Of a stretch of 64,000 bases of DNA, positions 1-7,948 are shown in pieces (the stretch's first letter is position 1; each line of letters starts with the position of its first letter). Where the stretch lies: contig NZ_KB906281.1 of assembly GCF_000381265.1 (NCBI RefSeq), forward strand, positions 1-64,000. Direction: 5' to 3'. Below the pieces are notes generated by a model. The model made no database searches. It was not told the DNA's origin and saw nothing but the letters and a program-made list of their open reading frames with translations. The stretch is from Curvibacter lanceolatus ATCC 14669. GTDB lineage: Bacteria > Pseudomonadota > Gammaproteobacteria > Burkholderiales > Burkholderiaceae_C. Made by a program: the position numbers and the translations under genes.

Positions 1-229
1 AGCAGGCGCACCCAATACGCGAACACCTCACGGAGGTTGTCGGGATCGGGCAAACGGGTGGGACCTGATGGCTTTGCAGACACATCCCAAGCATCCGATT
101 CTGATACATTTGCATCTACGGAGTTTGCTTCTCATATTGAGCCGTGATCTCCGCATGACATCCGGCCGGCGCCCAGCTTCGCCATGCCTCGGATTCGTTC
201 ATCGGCACGTTTAGGGAGATCTTTGACTC

Positions 230-442
230 ATGAAGTTGAAGCACAAGCTTTTGCTCGGCTATTTCGCAATCGGTTTGCTGTTTGCGGTCTACAGCACCTT
301 CTTCGGCGACACCTCCAACCGCGGCTTCGCCTTCAATCTGGGCCAAGGGGTGGTATGGCCTGCAGTGATGTTCCCGGGGCTTGGGAAGGTCATTGGCGCG
401 CTGGTGCTGGTGGCCTTCATTGCCCTGGTGGTCTACAGCTGA
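230..442 (+). CDS. Small two-helix membrane protein of unknown function
   Basis: The 70-residue product has a hydrophobic segment at about residues 6-24 (LLLGYFAIGLLFAVYSTFF) and a second at about 50-69 (IGALVLVAFIALVVY), separated by a short loop. It is therefore probably an inner-membrane protein with two helices. The start is supported by a GGAGA stretch about 10 bases upstream of the ATG. The next small membrane gene begins 20 bases after its stop, so the two are probably co-transcribed. I do not recognise a family and assign no function. Confidence 0.6.
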   Translation: MKLKHKLLLGYFAIGLLFAVYSTFFGDTSNRGFAFNLGQGVVWPAVMFPGLGKVIGALVLVAFIALVVYS

Positions 443-462
443 TCGTCACAGCGCCCTCCCCC

Positions 463-591
463 ATGGCTTGGCTTGCCAGACTCATCCTGACTGTTCTTTC
501 GGTTGTGGCTTATTTCTGGGCCCTGGGCTTTGTCTGGGGCATCGGGCTCTTGGTGGTGTATTGGCTGGCGACGGTGGCCAAGAAGGAGTAA
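463..591 (+). CDS. Very small membrane protein, unknown function
   Basis: This 42-residue frame starts at ATG 463 (MAWLARLILTVLSVVAYFW...) and consists almost entirely of hydrophobic residues ending in a basic tail (ATVAKKE), typical of a one- or two-helix inner-membrane protein with a cytoplasmic positive end. No clear ribosome binding site precedes the ATG, so translation may be coupled to the membrane-protein gene ending 20 bases upstream. The frame is open further upstream, but that part reads as non-biological and overlaps the previous gene. Existence is likely but not certain. Confidence 0.5.
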   Translation: MAWLARLILTVLSVVAYFWALGFVWGIGLLVVYWLATVAKKE

Positions 592-658
592 GTGGCGCGC
601 CGCCCCTGATGACTCATCGCCTGGGCAATGACGCGCTGGGCTTCACTGGATATTTCTC

Positions 659-955
659 ATGAGCATGAACAACACGCTGTTGCGAGCGGCCGGCTCGCTG
701 GTGGGCATTGCTGCCCTGACCTTGGCCCTGGGCTGCTCCGACCAGGCCTCACGCACTCGAAAGCACATGATCAAGGCCTGCATGTCCAACGACGTGTCGG
801 AAGAGAACTGCAAGTGCGCCATCGACAAGACGCTGGAGAAGCATCCCATCGAAGAGATGATGGCCATCGACGACAAACGCAAAGCGCCTCCGCCAGAGAT
901 CTTTGAGGATGTGGCGAATGCCGCACTGGCTTGCGTGCGCAAGAACGGACTTTGA
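659..955 (+). CDS. Small predicted lipoprotein with paired cysteines
   Basis: The 98-residue product has an N-terminal signal with a lipobox (LALG|C, Cys about 26), so it should be exported and lipidated. The mature part is charged and contains further cysteines (KACMSNDVSEENCKCAID and ...ALACVRKN), which could form disulfides in the periplasm; the CxC pair at about residues 56-58 is notable. No family was recognised. It follows two small membrane-protein genes on the same strand, and a distinct secreted protein follows at 1006. Confidence 0.65.
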   Translation: MSMNNTLLRAAGSLVGIAALTLALGCSDQASRTRKHMIKACMSNDVSEENCKCAIDKTLEKHPIEEMMAIDDKRKAPPPEIFEDVANAALACVRKNGL

Positions 956-1005
956 GGTGCTCAGGCGAACGTTAGGGCCACATCAGACATCACAGGGAAG
1001 AAACC

Positions 1006-1779
1006 ATGACTCGCAAACACTGGAGCGCAGCGCTGGCCTTTGCCGGACTCACTGCCTTGGGGCACGCGCAAACACAAGGCATTGAAGGGGTTCTGGAGGT
1101 CGGACCCACCTACTCAGCGCTGTTCACGACCGGCGGCGAATCGGGTGACCTGGTTGGCTATGCATTCAAGACGCAATCTCCTGCAGGCCGCACCATTCTT
1201 CAGAAATGCGCTCCTGGCTTGTTCTGCAAGGTGCCCAAAGGCAGCGCCAAGTTGATGAACGACACTTCCGCTCTGAGGTTCAAGGACTCGCCCTCGGGTT
1301 GGTACGAAATCACAGCGGCCAGGGATGCGAGGATGGAAGCCGTGACGTTTGGCTATGAGAAGACCGTCAAAACCCGCTTCGGGGTGATCAGCGTTCGGCC
1401 CGATGACAACCTGCTGTTGTTCAAAGGCAAGCCGATCTCCCCTACCGTCGAAGGCAACAACGGTCTGAGCATCGTGGCCAACTACGAGATGGGCAAGCAA
1501 GACGTAGTCTTGGTGCAGAACGACGGGGGAAGTGCCTGCCCTGCCCTGTTTCGCTTCTTGATGATCACGGCATCAGGAGTTCGAGTCAGCCCGGAGTTTG
1601 GGACTTGCACGGACATCATCTATCCGACTGTGGATGACAAAGGTGCTGTGAATGTGGCGATGCCTGATTTCACGGGGCCGTTCGAGCCGGCCTCCAAGCA
1701 ACCGCCAGCCAGGTTGAGCACGAAGGTCTTTCGATACTTGGGCGGTCAGCTCTTCGAGAACGGCAAGGTCGTGAAGTAG
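1006..1779 (+). CDS. Secreted protein of unknown function, 257 aa
   Basis: Residues 1-22 form a Sec-type signal peptide (alanine-rich core ending ALGHAQ), followed by about 235 residues of mixed beta-rich composition with scattered cysteines (KCAPGLFCKVPKG, GGSACPALF, FGTCTDII). It is most probably a soluble periplasmic or outer-surface protein. No catalytic motif or domain was recognised. An intrinsic-terminator-like hairpin follows at 1810, so it appears to end its transcription unit. Confidence 0.7.
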   Translation: MTRKHWSAALAFAGLTALGHAQTQGIEGVLEVGPTYSALFTTGGESGDLVGYAFKTQSPAGRTILQKCAPGLFCKVPKGSAKLMNDTSALRFKDSPSGWYEITAARDARMEAVTFGYEKTVKTRFGVISVRPDDNLLLFKGKPISPTVEGNNGLSIVANYEMGKQDVVLVQNDGGSACPALFRFLMITASGVRVSPEFGTCTDIIYPTVDDKGAVNVAMPDFTGPFEPASKQPPARLSTKVFRYLGGQLFENGKVVK

Positions 1780-1809
1780 GCCTGGGTACGGATCGCATCA
1801 CGGCATAAA

Positions 1810-1845
1810 GAGTTGCACCCGGTTTGGGGCAGCTCCTTTTTTGTT
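1810..1845 (+). terminator. Probable rho-independent terminator
   Basis: GAGTTGC (1810-1816) pairs with GCAGCTC (1829-1835), allowing one G-U pair, across a 12-base loop. The stem is followed directly by CTTTTTTGTTT. It lies 30 bases after the stop of the secreted-protein gene and before the HU gene. Confidence 0.6.
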
Positions 1846-1956
1846 TGCGATCAGCATTCGCTTGGCCGAGGGCCTCGTTTCCCCGACATCAGGTCAGCGG
1901 GAGACGAACCTGGGATATAACCACCGCCGGATCAACCACTACAACGCATAGAAACC

Positions 1957-2268
1957 ATGAACCGCGCTGAACTCGTAGAAATTCTGGCCTCCAAGAACGA
2001 CCTGTCCAAGGCTGCAGCCAATGCCGTGCTCGACACCTTGATCGAGACCATCCAGACCACCGTCAAAAAGGGAGACGCTGTCCAGCTCGTGGGTTTCGGT
2101 ACCTTCAAGTCGGTCAAGCGTGCTGCACGCAAGGGCAAGAACCCGGCGACCGGCGAAGCCATCAAGATTGCGGCAACCACCTTGCCCAAGTTCACTGCTG
2201 GTGCAAAGTTCAAGGCAGTCGTCGACCCCAAGGCCGCGAAGCGCAAGGCAGACAAAGCCGCCAAATAA
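1957..2268 (+). CDS. HU-family nucleoid DNA-binding protein
   Basis: The product (103 aa) shows the HU/IHF fold signature. The N-terminal helices read MNRAELVEILASKNDLSKAA, the core is QLVGFGTFKSVKRAARKGKN with the DNA-inserting loop motif RKGKNPATGEAIKI, and the C-terminal part is FTAGAKFKAVVD. A short lysine/alanine-rich tail (AAKRKADKAAK) extends past the usual 90 residues, a type seen in some beta-proteobacterial HU proteins. Such proteins bend DNA as homo- or heterodimers. The gene stands alone between a terminator and an integrase remnant. Confidence 0.93.
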   Translation: MNRAELVEILASKNDLSKAAANAVLDTLIETIQTTVKKGDAVQLVGFGTFKSVKRAARKGKNPATGEAIKIAATTLPKFTAGAKFKAVVDPKAAKRKADKAAK

Positions 2269-2453
2269 AAGATCCAAGAGGTCACAGGAGGCGGCATTCC
2301 CGCCAGAGGATCACCGCCCCGTCGGGTTCTAGACCTTGCCCCAAAACGAGGTCTTGCGCCCATATTGCTGGCGAATGGTGGCCTCGAATCCGGCATGTGA
2401 AGGTACCAGGTCTTGAACATCGGCAAACCTCGGGCACCCACCAAAGTAACAAT

Positions 2454-2585
2454 ATGGGTCTAAAGGCAGTACGCGACAATTTGGGGCATGCAAATATTGC
2501 CACTACCAGTATTTATTTGCACTCAGAGGATAATGCGCGCCATGACCAGACAACGAGCGCTCACAAGTTACAGTGGTCAACTTAA
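2454..2585 (+). pseudogene. Remnant of a tyrosine recombinase (integrase), C-terminal end
   Basis: The frame encodes GLKAVRDNLGHANIATTSIY followed by LHSEDNARHDQT, which matches the end of phage/XerC-type integrases: the LGH-x-xIxTT box and the YxH region carrying the catalytic tyrosine. The N-terminal core-binding domain and the first catalytic Arg are missing, and the sequence immediately upstream is unrelated. It is a decayed fragment, not a functional gene. The IS30-family element begins 45 bases downstream. Confidence 0.75.
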
Positions 2586-2630
2586 AACGTATCAATCAAT
2601 TTCCCAAATGACGACCGTCACAACCAAGTT

Positions 2631-2658
2631 GGCGATCTCAAATCCGAAGCGCAACACT
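2631..2658. repeat. IS30 element left terminal inverted repeat
   Basis: Begins GGCGATCTCAAAT and ends GCGCAACACT; it pairs with 3731-3758 with six mismatches. It lies beyond the transposase stop codon at 2685. Confidence 0.8.
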
Positions 2659-2684
2659 AGTTGTTGAAACGGTTCGATTGAGAT

Positions 2685-3707
2685 TCAGTGAATGGTAGCG
2701 TCCTGGCGCTGCGCGATGGCCTGCATGAACTGCTGGAACGCCTGGTATGGTGACTTCCATCCCAGTGTCTGGCGCGGCCGGTTGTTCATCATGTCCGCAA
2801 TGGAGTCCAGCGCATCTTGATCGTGCACGCTCAGGTCCGTGCCCTTGGGCAGAAACTGGCGCAGCAAGCCATTGGTGTTCTCGCAACTGCCCCGCTGCCA
2901 GGGACTGTGCGGATCACAGAAGTAGACCCGAACCCCCGTGGCCTGGGTCAACTCCCGATGGCGCGCCATCTCCCTGCCCTGGTCGTAGGTGAGCGTCTGA
3001 CGCATGGGCTCAATCACCTGATTGAGCTTGGCCGTGAAGGCCGCCAGGGCGCTCTGGGCCGTTGCATCAGGCATCTTGCACAGCAGCACCAAGCGCGTGC
3101 TGCGCTCGACCAGCACACCGACTGCAGACTGGTTGTTGGCCCCCTTGATCAAGTCCCCCTCCCAGTGCCCAGGCATCAGCCGGTCATTGACCTCGGGAGG
3201 GCGCACATGGATGCTGACCATCTCGGGAATCTGGCCCCGCCGATCCTGCCCCGCAGAACGCGGCCGGCGGCCACCGTGCCCCTGGCGCAGCAGCGCAATC
3301 AACTGCTTCTTGAGCTCTCCGCGGGGGTAGGCATAGATGGCGTTGTAGATCGTCTCGTGAGACACATGCTGGCTGGAATCCTCGGGGTGCATGCCCCGCA
3401 GTGTGCGGGCAATCTGCTGGGGAGACCAACGCCACAGCAAAAGATCGCACACCACACGCCACAGGGCGCTGTGCGGGTGCAGCTTGGGCAAGGGCCGGGC
3501 CGCAACACGACGGGCCTCACAGGCCGCCTGGGCGGGCTTGAAAGCATAGCCATCGCAAGCAGACCGATTGCGGCACAGCTCACGGCAAATGGTGCTGGGG
3601 CTGCGGCCAAGGACGCGGGCAATGGATCGCTGGCTCCAGCCTTGCTGCAAAAGAGAAGCCATCGTCAGCCGATCTTCTGGCTGCAAGTGCGTGTATCGTG
3701 AAGTCAT
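2685..3707 (-). CDS. IS30-family DDE transposase
   Basis: The 340-residue protein begins with the IS30 helix-turn-helix region (LQPEDRLTMASLLQQGWSQR; SIARVLGRSPSTICRELCRN). It then carries the DDE catalytic domain: MPGHWEGDLIKG (first Asp), LTYDQGREMARH (second Asp) and the family hallmark FCDPHSPWQRGSCENTNGLL (Glu). It would catalyse copy-out/paste-in transposition of the element at 2631-3758. The length matches full IS30 transposases and no frameshift is visible, so it is probably active. Confidence 0.93.
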   Translation of the reverse strand: MTSRYTHLQPEDRLTMASLLQQGWSQRSIARVLGRSPSTICRELCRNRSACDGYAFKPAQAACEARRVAARPLPKLHPHSALWRVVCDLLLWRWSPQQIARTLRGMHPEDSSQHVSHETIYNAIYAYPRGELKKQLIALLRQGHGGRRPRSAGQDRRGQIPEMVSIHVRPPEVNDRLMPGHWEGDLIKGANNQSAVGVLVERSTRLVLLCKMPDATAQSALAAFTAKLNQVIEPMRQTLTYDQGREMARHRELTQATGVRVYFCDPHSPWQRGSCENTNGLLRQFLPKGTDLSVHDQDALDSIADMMNNRPRQTLGWKSPYQAFQQFMQAIAQRQDATIH

Positions 3708-3730
3708 CTGTGCAAATCACCTGGGGTTCA

Positions 3731-3758
3731 GGTGTTGCACTTCAAGTTTGAGACCGCC
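3731..3758. repeat. IS30 element right terminal inverted repeat
   Basis: Read on the minus strand it starts GGCGGTCTCAAAC and ends GTGCAACACC, the partner of the left end at 2631-2658. It lies 24 bases upstream of the transposase start. Confidence 0.8.
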
Positions 3759-3949
3759 GTTCATAACACCTGCACACTAGGTCAAAGAGCATGTACATCG
3801 GCTTTTTCTCTTTAGAAACGACCCTGCTCAGGTGCTACTATCAGAATTAGCGTAGACATTTCTGATGTCCCGACAATCGATTTTGAAGGCTATTCGTTTC
3901 AATTGCTCTTTCCTGTTTTCTGCCAACACGAACAGCATATTCAGCGGTG

Positions 3950-5335
3950 TCAAATGAAGTGGGGAAAGGACAGCGTGAACCTCGTTCTCCCGTTAATAGA
4001 ACTGACTTTAGCCATGCCCCCATGTGCCTCAACGATCGCTTTGGTGATAGAAAGACCCAGGCCGGCACCATCAGAGGCAGATCTAGACCTCGCAGGATCT
4101 GCGCGAAAGAAGCGGTCAAACAAGCGTGGCAAGGCCTGTGGATCGATGTTCAGGCCTGTATTCTCAACCGAGACTTCGGTGAATTGTCCCGATTCGGTAA
4201 CGATGACATCGACTTCCCCGCCTTCGGGCGCATGGCGCAGAGCGTTAGAGAGCAGGTTGCTGATGGCGCGGCGGAACATCAGTGGATCACCAAAGATGGT
4301 CCCACGACCCTCCGCGCGCATGCGAATGTGCTTCTCATCGGCTACGGCCTCATAGAACTCTAGCAGTGCCAGCACCGCCTCCGTGGCAGAGAAGTTCTCC
4401 TTGTGAGGCAGGCTGGCCCCGCGCTCGGTCTTTGCCAGAAACAGCATGTCGGACACCATCCTGGCCAGACGCTGCAGTTCCTCGGCATTCGAAGCCAGGA
4501 TGTCCCGATAGATGGCCGCATCACGGTCACTGGAGAGCGTCACCTGCGTCTGAGTCAGCAAATTGCTGATCGGGGTGCGCAGTTCATGGGCCAAGTCTGA
4601 AGAAAAGTCCTGCAGGCGGGTGAAGTCGCTTTGTAGCCTGTCGAGCATGCGATTCAATTCGCCAGCCAACTCCGCCATTTCTACTGGCACAGCATCAACT
4701 GGCATGCGCTCGCTCAATTGCTGCCCGCTCACTCCCGCCGCACGGGCTCTCATGGAATGCAGGGGCGCAAGCCCATGGTGTGCAGCCATCCAACCCAGCA
4801 AACCGCTGATCAATGTGGCCGCAATGGCATAGAGCACAAATCGCAGACGTAACTCGGCGAGGAACTGCGCGTGGTGCGCAGTGTCCATTGCGATTGTCAC
4901 TTCCAGAGCCGTAGTCAATTCGTACTTGGGTTTGACCGTGAACAGAAGTGCCCGCAACTCTCGACCGTCAGGGGACCACACTTGCAGCACCGGCTCATTG
5001 TCTCCGTTGGTTGATATTTGAGTTATCTGAGAGGACGGTACCAAGCCTTCGGATCGGAACAAGGTTTCCCCTTTGGTCGATACAACGTCGGCAAAAAGCC
5101 CATGATGATGATTCAATGCCTCATTCAATCGCCACTTGGCATCCTCAGCGGAGTTCGCGTTCGCAAGCACCTCTTCGATCAGCTCCCTCTTGTCCTGCAG
5201 CGTCACCCGATCCAATTCGGCGAAGTGTTGATCGGCAGACGCCAGGAAGAGCCACCCAAGTCCCAACACCACAATGGCGGCCACGAGAGTGAAAAACGAC
5301 GTCAGGCGACTGGTTAATGAAAGGGGACGCAACAT
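3950..5335 (-). CDS. copS: Heavy-metal (copper) sensor histidine kinase, CopS/CusS type
   Basis: The 461-residue protein has two membrane helices (about 13-33 and 167-187) flanking a periplasmic sensor of about 130 residues that contains a histidine cluster (NHHHG). A HAMP linker follows, then the H-box DFSSDLAHELRTPISNLL with the phospho-accepting His at about 250. The ATPase domain has an N-box (ISNLLSNALRHAPEGGEV) and a G-box (DGAGLGLSI). The layout and size match the CusS/IrlS heavy-metal kinase family. It starts 3 bases after the response-regulator stop, so both come from one transcript, divergent from the copper operon it probably controls. Cu rather than Ag or Cd as signal is inferred from the neighbours. 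Confidence 0.92.
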   Translation of the reverse strand: MLRPLSLTSRLTSFFTLVAAIVVLGLGWLFLASADQHFAELDRVTLQDKRELIEEVLANANSAEDAKWRLNEALNHHHGLFADVVSTKGETLFRSEGLVPSSQITQISTNGDNEPVLQVWSPDGRELRALLFTVKPKYELTTALEVTIAMDTAHHAQFLAELRLRFVLYAIAATLISGLLGWMAAHHGLAPLHSMRARAAGVSGQQLSERMPVDAVPVEMAELAGELNRMLDRLQSDFTRLQDFSSDLAHELRTPISNLLTQTQVTLSSDRDAAIYRDILASNAEELQRLARMVSDMLFLAKTERGASLPHKENFSATEAVLALLEFYEAVADEKHIRMRAEGRGTIFGDPLMFRRAISNLLSNALRHAPEGGEVDVIVTESGQFTEVSVENTGLNIDPQALPRLFDRFFRADPARSRSASDGAGLGLSITKAIVEAHGGMAKVSSINGRTRFTLSFPHFI

Positions 5336-5338
5336 CTC

Positions 5339-6022
5339 TCACCTGTCCTCCGGGATTTCAAGCACGTAGCCCATGCCTCGCACCGTCTGTATGAGCTTGA
5401 CTGCCTGCCCGTCATCGACCTTGCTGCGCAGGCGACGCACGGCGACCTCGATCACATTGGTGTCGCTGTCGAAATTCATGTCCCACACTTGAGAGGCGAT
5501 CAATGAGCGGGGAAGGACTTCGCCATGGCGTCTCATGAGCAATTCAAGCAAGCCGAACTCTTTGGCGGTCAGATCGATGCGGCGGCCAGCTCGTGCGACA
5601 CGGCGACGCAACAAGTCCAACTCCAGGTCAGCCACCCTCAGCGTGGTGGTCTCGGTTCCGCTGCGACCTCGACGAAGAATGGTCCGCACTCTGGCCAACA
5701 GTTCTGCAAATGAAAAGGGTTTCACCAGGTAATCGTCGGCACCCAGTTCCAGGCCTTTCACCCGATCTTCAACTTGATCTCTCGCGGTCAGGAACATGGC
5801 GGGCATTTGTTGGCCGCGCTCGCGCAGCCGTTGAAGAACCTGCCATCCATTGAGTCCGGGCAACATGACATCGAGGATCACAAGGTCGTAGTCCTGGTCA
5901 CCGGCCATGTGCAAGCCATCGACACCGTCCTTGGCCAGGTCCACGACGAAGCCGGCTTCAGTCAAGCCCTGGTGCAGGTATTCGCCTGTCTTGGCCTCAT
6001 CTTCAACGATCAAGATCTTCAC
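5339..6022 (-). CDS. copR: OmpR/PhoB-family heavy-metal response regulator, CopR type
   Basis: The 227-residue protein has a receiver domain with the acidic pair at residues 8-9 (VEDE), phospho-acceptor Asp51 ([10 protein letters not shown]) and Lys in VKPFSF. A winged-helix DNA-binding domain follows ([40 protein letters not shown]). Length and sequence are those of CopR/CusR/IrlR regulators. The gene is first in the copRS unit; a perfect CopR-type box lies 66 bases upstream of its start in the divergent promoter region. Similar boxes precede the other copper transcription units. Confidence 0.93.
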   Translation of the reverse strand: MKILIVEDEAKTGEYLHQGLTEAGFVVDLAKDGVDGLHMAGDQDYDLVILDVMLPGLNGWQVLQRLRERGQQMPAMFLTARDQVEDRVKGLELGADDYLVKPFSFAELLARVRTILRRGRSGTETTTLRVADLELDLLRRRVARAGRRIDLTAKEFGLLELLMRRHGEVLPRSLIASQVWDMNFDSDTNVIEVAVRRLRSKVDDGQAVKLIQTVRGMGYVLEIPEDR

Positions 6023-6088
6023 AACCCTCGCTCCAGTTTCTGCGCTGCTGGTAGTGTGCAGCCTCTGGGCAGGCCTGTTCCGAAGATA

Positions 6089-6126
6089 ACAAACATGTAA
6101 TCTTTCAGGTGGGTTTCTGACAGGTT
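6089..6126 (+). promoter_or_regulatory. CopR-type operator (box 1) and promoter of the copper operon
   Basis: TAACAAACATGTAA at 6089-6102 fits the heavy-metal response-regulator box TNACA-N4-TGTNA exactly. The trinucleotide AGG (6124-6126) lies 22 bases after the box, as it does at the other two boxes in this island, and may be part of a weak -10 element (ACAGGT). The box is between divergent copRS and the copper operon, 78 bases before ATG 6181, so it could serve both directions. Binding is inferred, not shown. Confidence 0.7.
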
Positions 6127-6180
6127 CATCTCTCCAAAATCGCCGGGTGCATTGAGAGAAAACCGAGAGGACCCCAGCCC

Positions 6181-6501
6181 ATGCTTTTTCATTTCGTCAG
6201 GCTCCAATTGCCCCTGACGTTGGCCATGTTTGCAAGCGCCGTGGCCGCTCAGACTCCCACTGTCAGCCAGACCACCGAAGCCAATCCCATTTGGGCTCGA
6301 CCCCTGCAGTACCGGTCGTTGATCAGTACCTATGAGCCCTATAACGACCAGGCTGTTCGGCCGTGGCGTGAGGCCAATGATCGTGTTCAACGCATCGGGG
6401 GCTGGCGGACCTATACCAAGGAGGTATCGGACAAGACGCCGGCTTCTGCGGATTCAGGGACGGAGGGGCACAGCGCCACACATGGAGGCGTGAAGCCATG
6501 A
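6181..6501 (+). CDS. Small exported protein opening the copper operon
   Basis: The 106-residue product carries a signal peptide ([15 protein letters not shown], cleavage after about residue 22). The mature part is polar, with the segment [20 protein letters not shown] and [20 protein letters not shown] rich in Trp, Arg and Tyr. No metal-ligand cluster stands out and I do not recognise a named domain. Its stop overlaps the start of the TolC-like gene by four bases (ATGA), so the two are translationally coupled. Position directly behind the CopR box indicates a copper-induced periplasmic protein; its role is unknown. Confidence 0.7.
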   Translation: MLFHFVRLQLPLTLAMFASAVAAQTPTVSQTTEANPIWARPLQYRSLISTYEPYNDQAVRPWREANDRVQRIGGWRTYTKEVSDKTPASADSGTEGHSATHGGVKP

Positions 6502-7931
6502 GTCGAGCACCAGCCATTTCTCGAACTCGCTTGTTCACCGCTGTCGCCCTGGCTGTGGCTTTGTCAGGATGCGCCAGTGTGTCCTTGGAGCAAAACCTGA
6601 ACCGGGTCAATGCTGAAGCCGTTGATTTCACCGGTGGCCAATTGTCCTTGGCCCAAACGACAGAAGAGCGAGACCAGCGCGCAAGCGCCTCAGCCAAACT
6701 GTTGGCCAGCCCATTGGGCCCCACAGAGGCCGTGCAGTTGGCCTTGATCAACAGCCCTGCTGTGCAGGCTCTCGTGGCTCAAGGGTGGGCGGACTCGGCA
6801 TCTGCGGCGCAAAGCGGTCGCATTGCCAACCCTGTTTTCGGGTTTGAGCGCCTGACGGCGGGCAGTGATCTTGAATTGAACCGGGCCTTGTCCTTCGGTT
6901 TACTTGATGTCCTGACCCTGCCAGCTCGGCAGGGTATTGCACAGCGTCGCATTGAACAGGCGCAACTGCGCTTGACAGGTGAAGTTGTCGATCACGTCAC
7001 CAGAGTCCGCCAGGCATGGGTTCGTGCCGTAGCCAGCCAGCAGACCTTGGCGTACGCACAGCAGGTGTTTGAAAGCGCCGAAGCCAGTGCCGAGCTCGCA
7101 CGCAGGATGCAGTCGGTTGGAAATTACAACCGACTCACTCGGGCCCGAGAGCAGGCTTTCTATGCCGATGCGGCGTCGCGCCTGGCAGCGGCTGGCCATG
7201 ACCTCACATCGAACCGCGAAGAGCTCGTCCGGCTGCTGGGCTTGGATGAATCTCAGGCCCAGCAATTGCAGCTGCCCGCGCGTCTGCCTGACCTGCCGAA
7301 AGAGGCACTTGCCCCCGGCATCGTGGGACAGCTCGCCAGTCGAGGTCGCCTGGATGTGAGGTTGGCGCAAAGCGCCTTGACGTCCGCAGGAAAGTCCCAG
7401 GGCTTGAACACCGTGACCAGCTTCACCGACATTGAGCTGACGGCACGCCGCAACACCAAATGGGACAGTGCAGCAGGCACTCGGACCGATCAACGGGGAT
7501 ATGAAATCGGTGTGCGGCTTCCCATCTTCGACTGGGGCGGCATGCAGCGGCAGGCATGGAATGCACGCACGCTTGCGGCAGCCAACCAACTGGAATCGAC
7601 GATCAGGTCGGCAGGGTCCAGTTTGCGTGAAAGCTACTCCGCCTATCGGACAGCCTATGACATCGCGCGTCACTTCCGAGATGAGGTCGTTCCGGTTCGC
7701 AAAGTGATCTCAGAAGAGAACCAGCTGCGCTACAACGGAATGATCATCGGTGTTTTCGAGCTTCTGGCTGACGCCAGAGATCAGGTCAGTACCGTGATCG
7801 GCGCGATCAATGCCGAACAGCAGTTCTGGCTGGCCGATGCCGCACTTCAGGCCTCCTTGATTGGCCGTCCCACCAAAACCTCCCTGTCTGTATCGAGCGG
7901 GCCCACCGGTAGTGGCGACTCGGGGCACTGA
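6498..7931 (+). CDS. TolC-family outer-membrane efflux lipoprotein
   Basis: The 477-residue protein has a lipoprotein signal (VALSG|C, Cys25) and the duplicated coiled-coil/beta-barrel pattern of outer-membrane efflux proteins: GPTEAVQLALINSPAVQALV in repeat one, IANPVFGFERLTAGSD at a barrel strand, LRESYSAYRTAYDIARHF in repeat two. It resembles TolC-like proteins encoded in copper clusters. It differs from the CusC-like gene at 15017, which sits with cusBA, so it may serve another pump or act alone. The multicopper-oxidase gene follows 17 bases downstream. Confidence 0.85.
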   Translation: MSRAPAISRTRLFTAVALAVALSGCASVSLEQNLNRVNAEAVDFTGGQLSLAQTTEERDQRASASAKLLASPLGPTEAVQLALINSPAVQALVAQGWADSASAAQSGRIANPVFGFERLTAGSDLELNRALSFGLLDVLTLPARQGIAQRRIEQAQLRLTGEVVDHVTRVRQAWVRAVASQQTLAYAQQVFESAEASAELARRMQSVGNYNRLTRAREQAFYADAASRLAAAGHDLTSNREELVRLLGLDESQAQQLQLPARLPDLPKEALAPGIVGQLASRGRLDVRLAQSALTSAGKSQGLNTVTSFTDIELTARRNTKWDSAAGTRTDQRGYEIGVRLPIFDWGGMQRQAWNARTLAAANQLESTIRSAGSSLRESYSAYRTAYDIARHFRDEVVPVRKVISEENQLRYNGMIIGVFELLADARDQVSTVIGAINAEQQFWLADAALQASLIGRPTKTSLSVSSGPTGSGDSGH

Positions 7932-7948
7932 TCACCAAGGTAAATTCA

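Larger units (their letters stand above)
2631..3758. mobile_element. Complete IS30-family insertion sequence (1128 bp)
   Basis: The ends are defined by inverted repeats at 2631-2658 and 3731-3758: aligned end to end, 22 of 28 positions match and every mismatch is a transition. The bases immediately outside both ends are GTT (2628-2630 and 3759-3761), a 3-bp target duplication of the size expected for IS30. The only gene inside is the transposase on the minus strand, which appears intact. The matching flanks suggest simple insertion with no later rearrangement at this point. Confidence 0.85.

Noticed and set aside
1-115. Minus-strand frame open at the left edge (reads PDPDNLREVFAYWVRL near the edge)
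   Set aside because: It looks protein-like and could be the start of a gene leaving the window, but there is no ATG or ribosome site in frame and no recognised family, so it was not called.
2817-3701. Plus-strand frame through the IS30 transposase
   Set aside because: Shadow of the transposase gene, which has all catalytic motifs.
6108-6130. A second CopR half-site (TGACAGGTTC) beside box 1
   Set aside because: Only the left TGACA half fits; the right half does not match TGTNA.
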